Assembly (NCBI GenBank): GCA_013153395.1
Contig: JAADEL010000049.1
Coordinates: 1 to 36,877 of the forward strand
Length of the DNA stretch: 36,877 nucleotides
Direction of reading: 5' to 3'
From: Microcaldota archaeon
GTDB taxonomy: Archaea; Micrarchaeota; Micrarchaeia; Anstonellales; J096
The notes beneath the pieces were generated by a model, which did not search any database, was not told where the DNA came from, and was given only the letters and a program-made list of their open reading frames with translations. Of this stretch, positions 9,977 to 20,144 are shown in pieces. Each line of letters starts with the position of its first letter. Position 1 is the first letter of the stretch. A program made the translations under genes and the position numbers.

Positions 9977-10266
9977 AGCAAAAAGGCAATAGGGCTGTCT
10001 TTGTATTGTTCCTTGAGCTCAGGGTTGTTTTTGATTTCCTCTATTTTTTCTTCATCGCACACCCATTCTGGGATCTCTCCTTTGCCCTCTAAATCATAAG
10101 CTGCCCCAATATGACAAAACACACATCTAAACCAATAAACCTTTTTCCCATCCTTGTCAACCACCGTAACTACATTCATATCTCCGTGCTCAGGGCAGGC
10201 AAGGCCCTTTTCCTTTACTATCACTTTCTTTATGCCGCAATGGTCAAGGGGAATTCGATAAAGCAT
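9973..10266 (-). CDS. Small putative zinc-binding protein of unknown function
   Basis: 97-aa ORF with CPEH and CVFC pairs; overlaps the sua5 start (translational coupling). Confidence 0.6.
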   Translation of the reverse strand: MLYRIPLDHCGIKKVIVKEKGLACPEHGDMNVVTVVDKDGKKVYWFRCVFCHIGAAYDLEGKGEIPEWVCDEEKIEEIKNNPELKEQYKDSPIAFLL

Positions 10267-10287
10267 ATATTGTTGTTCCCTAAGGTT

Positions 10288-11802
10288 TTAAAAATCCTTT
10301 AACATGTAGAAATGGCCCTTGTGATATCCGAGCTTGCGATAGTATTCTCGCACTCCCACGCCTGAGATTACCGCCATATCGAGGCCTTTTTCTTGGGCGA
10401 TCTCTTCTGCTCTCTTTATCAACCTTTTTCCTATGCCGCGATGTTGGATAAGGCCCTTTTGGCCAATGGGTGCCTCAGGTCCATAGACGTGGATTTCCCG
10501 GATGATTGCCCGGTCTTGGAGCTCCTCTACCGACCATTCCTTAGGGATGCGGAGGCGTAGAAAGCCGTAAAGAACGCTTTTGTCTTCTTTCTCTACGGAG
10601 AGAAAATACTCTTCGCCTCCTGAGGCCTTATAGCTCATTTCAAACATCTCGGTCTCCTCCGGATTAAAGGAAAGAAGGCCTTTGCGGGCAGCCTCGTTGG
10701 CTCTTATCTCCTGGGGCGTGATACCCTTTTCCTGGGCAAGCCTCTGAGCAATCTCCCGAATATTGGACTTCTTTACTCCTGCCTCAATCTTATGGCCCGG
10801 GATATCTCGATTTATGCGTTGGATGCGCACATAGTGGGGAATATATTCAAAGGCCTGAGCAATGATTTGGGCGGCCTCCTCATCGCTATAAGGGGTGTAA
10901 AGGCCTTTTTTATAATCCTCGTAGAGAGGAGCACCGGGCACCACCAACGTAGGATAGATCTTAAGCATGTCAGGCCTAAAGCGCTCATCCTCAAAAAGGC
11001 TTTTTATCATCTCAAGGTCCTTTTTGGGATTGCTGCCCGGCAACCCTAGCATAATATGATACAAGATCTTGTATCCGGCGTTCTTGAGCTCCCGGGTTGC
11101 CTTTATTACATCCTCCACAGTATGCCCTCGGTCCACTAGCTCATAGATTTTGTCGTCCGGATGCTGCACACCTAGCTCAACCTTGGTAGCCCCATAGGAA
11201 AGCATCTCAGGAATGTTATAAACATCGGGTCTTGTTTCAATGGTGAGGCCCACTACGCGGCGCTCTGCCCTCTCGTTATAAGTAAGGGCTTCGGGCAAAG
11301 AAGGAGCATCCCACTCATTTACTGCATCATATATCCTTTTCACAAACCATTGCTTGTAGGCAGGGTCCATCTCTAAGAAGGTGCCGCCCATTATTATGAT
11401 ATCGAGCTTTTGGGCGCGGTGATGTTGGATTTTGTAATGCAAAAGCCTGGCCTTTACCTGCTCATAGGGATCATAGTTCACAGAACGGGCCCTCAGAGCG
11501 CTGGGCTCATAGCCGGTGTAGCTTTTGGGAGCAATGCTCGATATAGGGCAATAGCGGCAGCGCCAACGACAGGATCCCTGCGGCCTTACCATAACCGCCA
11601 CAGGAGCAACCCCTGAAAGGGTGCGGGTAGGCTTGCGAAAGAGCTTCTCCTGGAGGTCCTCAGAAAGATGGGGCAATATCTCGGAGTTCTTGGGCACGCG
11701 AGAAAGCCTATATTTAATGGAGGCTTGCTTTTTTGCCTGCTCCACGCTCAACCCTTGGCGCAGAAGCTTCTCAACCTCCCTTATAAACTCAGCAGGAAGC
11801 AT
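10288..11802 (-). CDS. elp3: Elp3: radical SAM + GNAT tRNA U34 carboxymethyl-forming enzyme
   Basis: Radical-SAM cysteines in CRWRCRYCP, Elp3-like GVAPVAVMVRP and KIEAGVKKSNIREIA, GNAT domain HRGIGKRLIKRAEEIA. Confidence 0.95.
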   Translation of the reverse strand: MLPAEFIREVEKLLRQGLSVEQAKKQASIKYRLSRVPKNSEILPHLSEDLQEKLFRKPTRTLSGVAPVAVMVRPQGSCRWRCRYCPISSIAPKSYTGYEPSALRARSVNYDPYEQVKARLLHYKIQHHRAQKLDIIIMGGTFLEMDPAYKQWFVKRIYDAVNEWDAPSLPEALTYNERAERRVVGLTIETRPDVYNIPEMLSYGATKVELGVQHPDDKIYELVDRGHTVEDVIKATRELKNAGYKILYHIMLGLPGSNPKKDLEMIKSLFEDERFRPDMLKIYPTLVVPGAPLYEDYKKGLYTPYSDEEAAQIIAQAFEYIPHYVRIQRINRDIPGHKIEAGVKKSNIREIAQRLAQEKGITPQEIRANEAARKGLLSFNPEETEMFEMSYKASGGEEYFLSVEKEDKSVLYGFLRLRIPKEWSVEELQDRAIIREIHVYGPEAPIGQKGLIQHRGIGKRLIKRAEEIAQEKGLDMAVISGVGVREYYRKLGYHKGHFYMLKDF

Positions 11803-11840
11803 TGGTGCTATCTTTTAAATATTCCCTATTAAATATATAA

Positions 11841-12416
11841 GTGCAGGCTTTCAAGGAGTTCAGCAAGGTAGAAAAACAAGACCGATTAGCTTTATGGTAT
11901 GGAGGTTCTTTGTTGGGCATAATAGGAGCGACAGGGATGGGGCTGATTTCTGAACATCTTGCCATCAACCTTTTGATTGCCTCAGTGATTCTTTCCGCGA
12001 GATTGGCAAGGGGAGAGATAAAAAGAAAGGTGAAAATCCCTTATTATGTGATTGAAGCAACTCGAGGTAATCTTATCTATCGGGCCCATCTGGAGAAAAT
12101 AAAGGATGATAAATGGCAGTTCTCGGTGTTGAGGATGAAGGAGAAAGATGGGCTTACCTACTATGATGGAGAGAGTGAGATTCCCCTGGTAATGGTTTCT
12201 TCAAAGCAGCTGGTGCTGTTGGGTAGTGAGGAAGAAACTGCTCTTATTGCTCAAGAAATAAAACGAGCTAACAAAAGCCTAAAGCTCTATGCTATAGCAA
12301 AGCAACCTACCGGGCTTTATCTCACGGGCATAAAGGAAGAAAAGCCTCCGCTTCACTCTCCTAAATATAAAATAATAAAGAAAGGAGAGGGTATTCCTAT
12401 AGCAAGGATAGGATGA
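11841..12416 (+). CDS. Hypothetical membrane-associated protein
   Basis: 191-aa ORF with a hydrophobic hairpin (LLGIIGATGMGLISEHLAINLLIASVIL) then a soluble domain. TTTTAAATA box upstream. Confidence 0.6.
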   Translation: MQAFKEFSKVEKQDRLALWYGGSLLGIIGATGMGLISEHLAINLLIASVILSARLARGEIKRKVKIPYYVIEATRGNLIYRAHLEKIKDDKWQFSVLRMKEKDGLTYYDGESEIPLVMVSSKQLVLLGSEEETALIAQEIKRANKSLKLYAIAKQPTGLYLTGIKEEKPPLHSPKYKIIKKGEGIPIARIG

Positions 12417-12474
12417 AAACTCATCAGAAGCGCTTATTTAATGTTGGTCGTATGTTGGAAACAAGCATGCATAA

Positions 12475-12486
12475 GGTTTAAAAACC
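12475..12486 (+). promoter_or_regulatory. Putative 23S rRNA promoter (TATA box with purine-rich BRE)
   Basis: ATAAGGTTTAAAAACC about 30-40 nt upstream of the rRNA precursor stem. Confidence 0.6.
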
Positions 12487-12514
12487 CTTCGCTTGTATAA
12501 CTAAAATTGTCTCT

Positions 12515-12549
12515 GGCCGGTTGGCCAGTGTGTGAGGGCGAGGTTGGAG
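12515..12549 (+). repeat. 5' arm of perfect 35-bp inverted repeat bounding 23S rRNA
   Basis: GGCCGGTTGGCCAGTGTGTGAGGGCGAGGTTGGAG is the exact reverse complement of 15436-15470. Confidence 0.97.
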
Positions 12550-15435
12550 AGTTTGTTGCAACCGGCGTAGGGGATGGCCGGGCTCTCCGTACAACGCCCC
12601 GTGGCAAGCTGCGATAAGCCCAGGGTAGGCGCAGGCAGCCGTTAAACCTGGGATGGGGCGAAGCACAGGTTCTTCGGAACCTGTCAGTAACGCCGGGAAT
12701 TGAAGCATCTTAGTACCGGCAGGAAAAGAAATCAATATGAGATCCGGGTAGTAAGGGCGACTGAACCCCGGACAGACCGTCTCGAATCCACCTCAGCAAT
12801 GAGGTCGGAGATGTGAGGGGGAGCATCCTAGTACCGACTCGAAGTGGGCTGGAATGCCCCACCATAGAGGGTGATAGTCCCGTAGAGGTAGGTGCTAGGA
12901 GCGAACCAGAAGAGTACCGCTCTCTGGCTGAGAGCGGGAAGATGGGGGAACTAACCTCCAAGTCTAAATATAGCGGAGAGACCGATAGCGAATTAGTAGC
13001 GCGAGCGAACGCTGAAAAGTTCCCCGGGAAGGGGAGTGAAAAGAGCCTGAAACTACGCCGGGACAGGCAGCCAAGGCGTGAAAGGGTACCTAGGTGAAGC
13101 CGACTGGGGCAACCCAGGAGGCCATCCTAGGGTCAACGTCTTGGCATTCTTCTCGAAGCAAGAGCCAGGGAGTTCTGCGGGGTGGCGAGGCGAAAGCCGG
13201 AGCGAAAGCGAGCGCCCGCAACGTTAAGTGAGGGGCGTCCTCCCAAAAGGGGATTAGTCACCGCGCAGAGACCCGAAGCCCGTTGCGAACTAGAGCGGGG
13301 CAGGGCGAAGCCCACCTGACGGTGGGTGGAGGCCCGCAACTAGTGTTGGTATATCCACTTAGGTGACCTCGCTCTAGGGGTGATAGGCCATTCGAGCCGG
13401 GCGATAGCGGGTTCCTCCCCAAATGTGTCTCAGCACAGCGTCGCCGGAGGCGGCCTGAAGGGTAGAGCACTGATTGGGTGGCCCGGGGGAGAATATCCCT
13501 CACCACCCTATCAAACTCCGAATCTTCAGGCGCCGTAGATGGCGGCAGTGGGGCTCCCCGGGGTAAGCCTGGGGGTCTATAGCGGAACGACGCTACGTGC
13601 GGTTAAGGGCCCTAAGTGCCGGCTAAGTGCGAATCCAAAAGAGGGGTATCCTCTTAGACAGCTGGGACGTAGGCTTAGAAGCAGCCATCGTCTAAGCAAC
13701 GCGTAAAAGCGGACCAGCCGAGAGGATACCTCTCAAAAATGGACGGGGCTAAGCCGGCCTCCGATACCGCACCGGTCCCGAAAGGGACATCGAGTAGGGA
13801 GGCGTCCGGAGTGCTTCGAAGCAGGGCCGTGAGGTCCTGTGGAGCGCTCTGGAATGAATATCCTGGCGTCAGTAGCAGCAAACTCGGGTGAGAATCCCGA
13901 AGGGCTGATAGGGCAAGGTTTCCTTGGCAACGTTCGTCAGCCAAGGGTTAGGCGGTCCTAAGGCACCCCCTAATAGGAAGGTGCCGATTGGGAAAGGGGT
14001 TAATATTCCCCTCCCAGAGTGGTAGGCCTTGCAGCAATGCAGCCCCCGGTAGCCGACGCCTTGGGATAGCGGCAGCCCCGCAAGGGGTCTAAGCGCTGAA
14101 GCCCCCAGAGTCTCGTTGTGAGGAGAAGGGGGTGAAGGCGTGACGGGGTAACTGCCGCGACTCCTGGGGACCATGAAAAGGCAGGGGGAACGACCCACTC
14201 TGACCGTACCAAGAACCGGTACAGGTGCCCTAGCTGAAAAGGCTCAGCCCAGTAGGGAGAACCCAGGCAAGGGAACTCGGCAAATTGGCCCCGTAACTTC
14301 GGGAGAAGGGGTGCCTGGGATCGTGCAGATCCCAGGTCGCAGTGACCAGGGGAGAGCGACTGTTTATCAAAAACACAGGTCACCGCAAGGCCGAAAGGCT
14401 GTGTACGGTGGCTGACGCCTGCTCACTGCCAGTACCCGAAAGCCCCTTACAAGGGGCCTAAGGGCTGGTAAAGAGCGGGGGTAACTCTGACCCTCTTAAG
14501 GTAGCGTAATACCTCGCCGCTTAATTGGCGGCTTGCATGAATGGCGTAACGACTCTCCCACTGTCCCTGCCTGGGACCCTGTGAAATCACTTCCCGGTGA
14601 AGATGCCGGGGACTCCCAGTGGGAAACGAAGACTCCATGGAGCTTTACCACAGCCTGGTGTTGGCTTGCTGGTCCGGCTACAGAGCGTAGGCGGGAGCCG
14701 TCGAAGCCGCCTCTCCGGGGGCGGTGGAGGCGCCCATGTAACACCGCCTAGTCGGGCTGGCAAGCCTAACCGAAAGGGACAGCGCCAGGTGGGTGGTTTG
14801 GCTGGGGCGGTACACCCACGAAAAGGTAACATGGGTGCCCAAAGGTCTGCTCAGGCGGGTCAGAAATCCGCTGTAGAGGGCAAAAGATAAATGCAGGCCT
14901 GACTTCTTCCCTAACAGCGTGGGAAGAAGAGGGGAAACCCGGGCTTAGCGAACAGCAATATCCCATTAGTGGGGGATTGCTCTGTCAGACAAGCTACCCT
15001 GGAGGTAACAGGCTCGTCGCGGGTGAGAGTACATATCGACCCCGCGGCTTGGTACATCGCTGTCGGCTTGGGTCATCCTGGCTGTGTAGGAGCAGCCAAG
15101 GGTTGGGTTGTTCATCCATTAAAGACCCACATGAGCTGGGTTCAGTACGTCGCGAGACAGTACGGTAGTATCTGCTGGGAGTGTCGCGCATTGAGGGGAA
15201 GGATCCCTTAGTACGAGAGGAACAGGGATTCGGGGCCTCTGGTGTACCGGTTGTGAAATGCACTGCCGGGCAGCTACGCCCTAGAGGATAAGACCTGAAA
15301 GCATCTAAGGTCGAAGCCTCTCCCAAAACGAGTGCGCAGAAGCCCGCCCATAGCAGATGGGTTTGATAGAGGGGCGGTGTAAGCACCAAGGGCAACCGAG
15401 GTGTTCAGCCGGCCCCAACTAAAGGGCTAATCACC

Positions 15436-15470
15436 CTCCAACCTCGCCCTCACACACTGGCCAACCGGCC
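15436..15470 (+). repeat. 3' arm of perfect 35-bp inverted repeat bounding 23S rRNA
   Basis: CTCCAACCTCGCCCTCACACACTGGCCAACCGGCC, followed by TTTTT. Confidence 0.97.
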
Positions 15471-15474
15471 TTTT

Positions 15475-16707
15475 TCATTTTACTTTACCGAAAAGGCTGG
15501 TGTGTGAAACATCATAGATCTCTACTTCTACAAAAGAACCTAATGGCACATCCTTATCCAACACCACCTGACGATAGAAATCTGTTCTTGCCTTTTTAGG
15601 CTCAGTAACCAAGACGCGATAGCTCTCTCCAAGATGGAGCTCATTGTTTTTATAGTTGATTTCCTTCAGGAGCTCATGCACTATGAAAGATCTCTTCTTG
15701 ATTACTTCGGATGGGAGCTGTCTAAGCTTGGCGGCCTCTGTAAAAGGCCTCGGAGTAAATTTAGAGAGATTAACAACATCAGGCCTCCATCTTTCCAAGA
15801 ATCTCAGGGTTTGCTCAAAGTCCTCTTCAGTCTCAGTAGGATAACCTACTATGATGTCGGTGGCTGCTGTAAATCTTTTCCCATATTTTTCCCGAAAGGC
15901 CTTGAGCACATCTATCCAATCTTGGACGGTGTGGGATCTATTCATTTCCCTTACAACCTTCTCGCTTCCCGATTGAATAGAGAGATGGAAGAACTTGTAA
16001 ATCTTGGGACTATCATATACTCTCAAAAGGCCTTCTAACATCTGCTTATAATAATGGGGGCTACCCATCCCTATTCTTACTCGGAAATCTCCCTCAATCT
16101 GGGTGATAAGCTCTAAAAGCTCAACCAGATTACTTCCCACATCCTTGCCATAAGTTCCTATGTCGGTTCCTGTGAGGTCAATCTCCTTACATCCTTCCAT
16201 CAAGGCCTGCTTTATCCATCTTATTATCTGTCCAGGGGTGCGAGATTGATAACGGCGGGCAAGCTTTGTGAAACAAAAATGGCAACTGGAGAAACAACCC
16301 TCCTGAATAGGAATCTTTCCTATGGGTGGTGTAAAGCTTAGCGGAAGGTTTTCCTTTTTCTCGAGTTGGTAATAAAAGGATTGCTTCCCTTCCAAGGCAT
16401 CCTTCACCGCCTCGTTGATATGGGAAATGGCGGTGGTGGAGATTACAGGCACTCCATAGCGTGAAACAAGGGGCTTGTTGGCGGTTAAACATCCGGCAAT
16501 CACGAATTTCTTGCCTTTTTTCTTGAGCTCGTTCAAGTAATGGACGATTTTGTCCTCAGTAGGACCTTTTACCGCACATGTATTCACCACAACCACATCG
16601 GCCTCCTCTTCATTGGAAGCTAGCTCGTGCTGGAGCATTGCTTGCATGGCCTCGCTATCGGCCTGATTCAAGGTACAGCCATAGGTGCGAAAGAATACTT
16701 TGGCCAT
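15475..16707 (-). CDS. MiaB-family tRNA t6A37 methylthiotransferase (CDKAL1/e-MtaB type)
   Basis: YGCTLNQADSEAM, NTCAVKGPTEDK, radical SAM CFSSCHFCFTKLARR, TDIIVGYPTETEEDFEQTL, C-terminal TRAM-like domain. Confidence 0.92.
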   Translation of the reverse strand: MAKVFFRTYGCTLNQADSEAMQAMLQHELASNEEEADVVVVNTCAVKGPTEDKIVHYLNELKKKGKKFVIAGCLTANKPLVSRYGVPVISTTAISHINEAVKDALEGKQSFYYQLEKKENLPLSFTPPIGKIPIQEGCFSSCHFCFTKLARRYQSRTPGQIIRWIKQALMEGCKEIDLTGTDIGTYGKDVGSNLVELLELITQIEGDFRVRIGMGSPHYYKQMLEGLLRVYDSPKIYKFFHLSIQSGSEKVVREMNRSHTVQDWIDVLKAFREKYGKRFTAATDIIVGYPTETEEDFEQTLRFLERWRPDVVNLSKFTPRPFTEAAKLRQLPSEVIKKRSFIVHELLKEINYKNNELHLGESYRVLVTEPKKARTDFYRQVVLDKDVPLGSFVEVEIYDVSHTSLFGKVK

Positions 16708-16744
16708 TCTGAATGTTTTAAAGGCTTTGTTTTTAAATATAGGC

Positions 16745-17761
16745 GTGAATAAAGGCCTCTTATTTGTGATCTTGATGGGCGTGCTTTACTTTGGTGCAAA
16801 GGCCCTTCATTGGGAATACTATCCAGTATTGGAGTTTGTATTTGCGGTAAGCGCTCTGGTGTTGGCGGCAGAGGCCTTTACTGAAAAGGCAGAGAAGCTA
16901 GGAAAGATGCTAAGGCTTTCAAGCTTTATCGTTGGTGTGGTTATATTAAGCTTGGGTACAGGGATGCCTGAGATCGCCTCCTCCATTGCAGCTGTAGTGA
17001 ATGGAAAAAGTGAGGCCGCCTTTGCCAATGCCATTGGTTCTAATATTGCCAGCATATTGTTGGTGGGTGGAATCTCCTTTGCCCTCATAAAGCGCGAGTA
17101 TATCCTAAAATGGGATATGCTCCACGGGGATGTGAGCTTCTTGCTCTCTACTTTGCTTGCCACCGGAATTGTGTTGCTGGATGGGAAGGTAGATTTCTTT
17201 GAGAGCTTAATACTGGTGCTCGGTTATGGGCTTTATTTGCTCTATATGCGGGATGTACATCGCTGGTCCCAGGAAGAAAAGGAAGAAAAGCATTCAGAGG
17301 AAAAGCTTACCCCTATGGAGGGATTGGTGCTGTTGGCAGCATTGGGTGTTATTGCCTATAGTGCAGAGCTGGTGGTGGAAAGCTTGGACGGCATGGCCCA
17401 TTTGTTTAAGTTGCCTATAGCTATTGTGAGCTTGTTTGCCCTCTCTATAGGAACCTCTTTGCCCGAGTTTTTAGTAAGCATAGCGGCTGCCCGCAAAGGA
17501 AACCTAGAGCTTGCCTTAGGAAACATAAACGGCAGCAACATCTTCAACATCTTTGCTGCTTTGGGCGTCTCAGGCCTGTTTGGAACGATCAATGCTCCGC
17601 TAGAGCAGTTCTTGGTGCCTTATATGTTTTTGTTTGCAGCCACCTTTTCCTTTATCCTCATCTTCTTGGATAAAAAGGTGCATAAATACGAAGGATACCT
17701 GCTTATTATCCTCTATCTCTTCTTTGCACTTACTATGATCAGGCACTCATGGCAGTTCTGA
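16745..17761 (+). CDS. Calcium/sodium (CaCA family) cation antiporter
   Basis: Two alpha repeats: LSLGTGMPEIASSIAAVVNGKSEAAFANAIGSNIASILL and LSIGTSLPEFLVSIAAARKGNLELALGNINGSNIFNI. GTG at 16745 preferred over the ORF-track start at 16685. Confidence 0.9.
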   Translation: MNKGLLFVILMGVLYFGAKALHWEYYPVLEFVFAVSALVLAAEAFTEKAEKLGKMLRLSSFIVGVVILSLGTGMPEIASSIAAVVNGKSEAAFANAIGSNIASILLVGGISFALIKREYILKWDMLHGDVSFLLSTLLATGIVLLDGKVDFFESLILVLGYGLYLLYMRDVHRWSQEEKEEKHSEEKLTPMEGLVLLAALGVIAYSAELVVESLDGMAHLFKLPIAIVSLFALSIGTSLPEFLVSIAAARKGNLELALGNINGSNIFNIFAALGVSGLFGTINAPLEQFLVPYMFLFAATFSFILIFLDKKVHKYEGYLLIILYLFFALTMIRHSWQF

Positions 17762-18316
17762 AGGAAGGTTCAACATATGAGGGACAATAGTACAATCTCG
17801 GACGCTTTTTTCCCCTAATCGGCTTGCAATATTCTGCCACACCCTCCATATATCATTCCAGCGTTTGAGGAAAGGGCCCATATTGTTGGGGTTGTAAAGG
17901 TGAAAGAGCTCCCGATGGAGAGATTCGGGTATTACATATTCGGTTTGAGAGTAGTCATGTCTTCCGAAATATCTGTCCAATAACAACAAAGGAGTGTCGG
18001 TGGAGGTTAGCTGGGTTTGTCTTACCGCCTCTGCCAAGGCCTCGATGTAATTGGTTATGGCCTTGTTGGAAAAGAGATGAGTGTAAGGAGTTAGAGGTTC
18101 TCCTCCGGGGGGAAGATGCTGAAGGGCCTGATGAGCATGAAACAAATGTTCTATGATCTCACTTACTCGGGCCTTCCCTAGATAAAATCCGTCGTTCTTG
18201 AAGGTGCCTTCAAGAAGCTTAGGATAGGCGTCTTTCAATCTCTCCAAGAAAAGGCCAGCCTCTTTTCCCTTCTTCTCCTCTAAGAAGGTCTTATAGGATG
18301 GGTAGTGGGTATTCAT
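17747..18316 (-). CDS. Hypothetical protein
   Basis: 189-aa ORF with codon usage like its neighbours; no family recognised. Confidence 0.6.
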   Translation of the reverse strand: MNTHYPSYKTFLEEKKGKEAGLFLERLKDAYPKLLEGTFKNDGFYLGKARVSEIIEHLFHAHQALQHLPPGGEPLTPYTHLFSNKAITNYIEALAEAVRQTQLTSTDTPLLLLDRYFGRHDYSQTEYVIPESLHRELFHLYNPNNMGPFLKRWNDIWRVWQNIASRLGEKSVRDCTIVPHMLNLPSELP

Positions 18317-18365
18317 GATGTTTTATGGTCCGGAGGGTTTATAAGATTGATGTTGAAAAAACTAT

Positions 18366-19460
18366 ATGGAGTGGTACAATTTTGTAAAGGAGAGAGTAGA
18401 AAGAGAGAGGGAGATAGACTATTATTATGGTCCGGCGCTAGAGAGAATTCCTTTTACCGTTGAGAACAGGGTGGACATGGATACCTTGATACGAAATAAA
18501 GCGATGAGGCCAGGATGGATTGTGAACCTCACCGAGAACAGGCTCAAAAACCTAGCGGAGATTGTGAGAAGTGGGATAAATGGATTGGCCTATCACGATT
18601 GGAAGATGTTGGATGTAAATTATTGGGATTTCAAGAGAAGGTGGAAGGAGGCATTAGAGGTAGCTCAGGAGCTCGAGAGAGAACCGCGGGATGCTATATT
18701 GCTTGCTGTGAAGTGGAAAAGCGGAGATAGTATTAAACATGCTTATGAAGCGTTAAAGCCTTATATTAATAAGAAGAATGTGCTCTGGCATTGGCTTTCT
18801 GCGTGGGGTACTCAGATCCCTGTTTCATGTGCTTTGCAGAAGATAAAGGTAGTAGGAGGTGCTATCGATTACATTTTATTCGATGATGAGTTTTATGGGG
18901 TATTGCCCCAAGACCTAGAGCAGAACGTGAGGTTTTTGGCAAAGGAGTTTCCTGATTTGGATGAAAGAGAAAGAGCACGATTGGCGGCAAGCAAAGAAGT
19001 GGCCAAGCTCGTAAATGGTTATTATAACGATGTTTGGAAGACATTAGATGAGATTGCCACCCAATATGGACTGGATAGGAAAAGGCTTAAGCTGGCCTTT
19101 GTAGAAGCCCTTAAAGCCCAACCATCCTATCTTAGAGCCTTTGACTACAGTGTGCATGCCCTGAAAACCTTAAGAGAGAAAGCAGAAAAGCTTCATAAAG
19201 AGGGAGTACTTGATAAGGTGGCCTATAGCGGGGGGTTCTTTTATCTTCCAGCTCGTATAGTAGCAGGATTGATAAGGGATATCAAACATGATCCTCTGAT
19301 AAAGGATAAAAAGGAAGCCATAATAGAGCATATCACTACTGGAATAGGGCCTTATCTAGCTGGCCATCCTAGGATAATCGGAGACCGACTAGAACGAGAG
19401 TTCTCAGCCCATCGGGAAGAGGTACAAAGAAAAAGAAAATTAAAAGAAATTACTTTTTGA
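18366..19460 (+). CDS. Hypothetical protein, mostly helical, 364 aa
   Basis: Long ORF, charged helical composition; no known motif recognised. Confidence 0.75.
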   Translation: MEWYNFVKERVEREREIDYYYGPALERIPFTVENRVDMDTLIRNKAMRPGWIVNLTENRLKNLAEIVRSGINGLAYHDWKMLDVNYWDFKRRWKEALEVAQELEREPRDAILLAVKWKSGDSIKHAYEALKPYINKKNVLWHWLSAWGTQIPVSCALQKIKVVGGAIDYILFDDEFYGVLPQDLEQNVRFLAKEFPDLDERERARLAASKEVAKLVNGYYNDVWKTLDEIATQYGLDRKRLKLAFVEALKAQPSYLRAFDYSVHALKTLREKAEKLHKEGVLDKVAYSGGFFYLPARIVAGLIRDIKHDPLIKDKKEAIIEHITTGIGPYLAGHPRIIGDRLEREFSAHREEVQRKRKLKEITF

Positions 19461-20112
19461 GACAGAGCCACCAATCAAAACACTCTATCTCTCCCATAGC
19501 TTCTCTTTGTTTTCTTTCCTCTATTTCTTCTTCGGTAGTAGGTGGTGGAACAATCTTCTTATCTCCGAAGCGCTCGTTCTCAGGCCAGTTGGCAGGGGTG
19601 GCAACGCCTTCTCTGTCAGAGGTCTGGAGGGCCTTTATAGTTCTCAATATTTCATTGATGTTTCTTCCAATCTCCTGCGGATAATAAAGGATGGCTCTTA
19701 TTATTCCCTTGTCATCAACGATGAAGACTGCTCTCACAGTAGTAGGTCCCTTTCCTGGATGGATCATTCCCAAGGTCTCGGCCACCATTCCAAGGTCATC
19801 AGCAATCACAGGAAACTCTATCTTTACTCCCATTTTCTCCTTTATCCACTCTAGCCACTTGTGGTGAGAATATATTTGATCAATGCTTAGTCCTATCAAC
19901 TCGGTGTTGAGATTCTTGAACTCAGGGTATTTCTCCTGGAAGGCTATGAACTCAGTGGTACATACAGGGGTAAAGTCAGCAGGATGGCTGAACAACACAA
20001 ACCACTTGCCCTCCATGTCATCAGGGAGCACTAGCTTTCCCTTGGTAGTCTTTACCTCCAATCTAGGAAATCTATCGCCTATTAAAGGCATTCCAAAAAA
20101 CTCTTCTTCCAT
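19450..20112 (-). CDS. Peroxiredoxin (archaeal Prx6-like AhpC/TSA)
   Basis: [18 protein letters not shown] peroxidatic Cys; [21 protein letters not shown]-terminal ECFDWWLC cysteines. Confidence 0.95.
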   Translation of the reverse strand: MEEEFFGMPLIGDRFPRLEVKTTKGKLVLPDDMEGKWFVLFSHPADFTPVCTTEFIAFQEKYPEFKNLNTELIGLSIDQIYSHHKWLEWIKEKMGVKIEFPVIADDLGMVAETLGMIHPGKGPTTVRAVFIVDDKGIIRAILYYPQEIGRNINEILRTIKALQTSDREGVATPANWPENERFGDKKIVPPPTTEEEIEERKQREAMGEIECFDWWLCLKK

Positions 20113-20144
20113 GCTATCACCAGCCTAAATAAGAAAGGGGAGCT

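Larger units (their letters stand above)
12515..15470 (+). rRNA. 23S ribosomal RNA (coordinates include terminal processing stem; mature ends uncertain)
   Basis: Conserved LSU segments: GCAAGCTGCGATAAGCC, GGCTTAGAAGCAGCCATC, CTTAAGGTAGCGTAATACCTC, ATGAATGGCGTAACGA, GGTAACAGGCTCGTCGC, GAGCTGGGTTCAGTACGTCGCGAGACAG, sarcin-ricin AGTACGAGAGGAAC. Confidence 0.97.

Noticed and set aside
12478-15395. Many ORFs of 60-133 aa on both strands in the track
   Set aside because: They lie within the 23S rRNA gene and encode no recognisable proteins.
12515-15470. Intron or insertion in 23S rRNA
   Set aside because: Conserved blocks occur in the expected order with normal overall length; no large insert seen.
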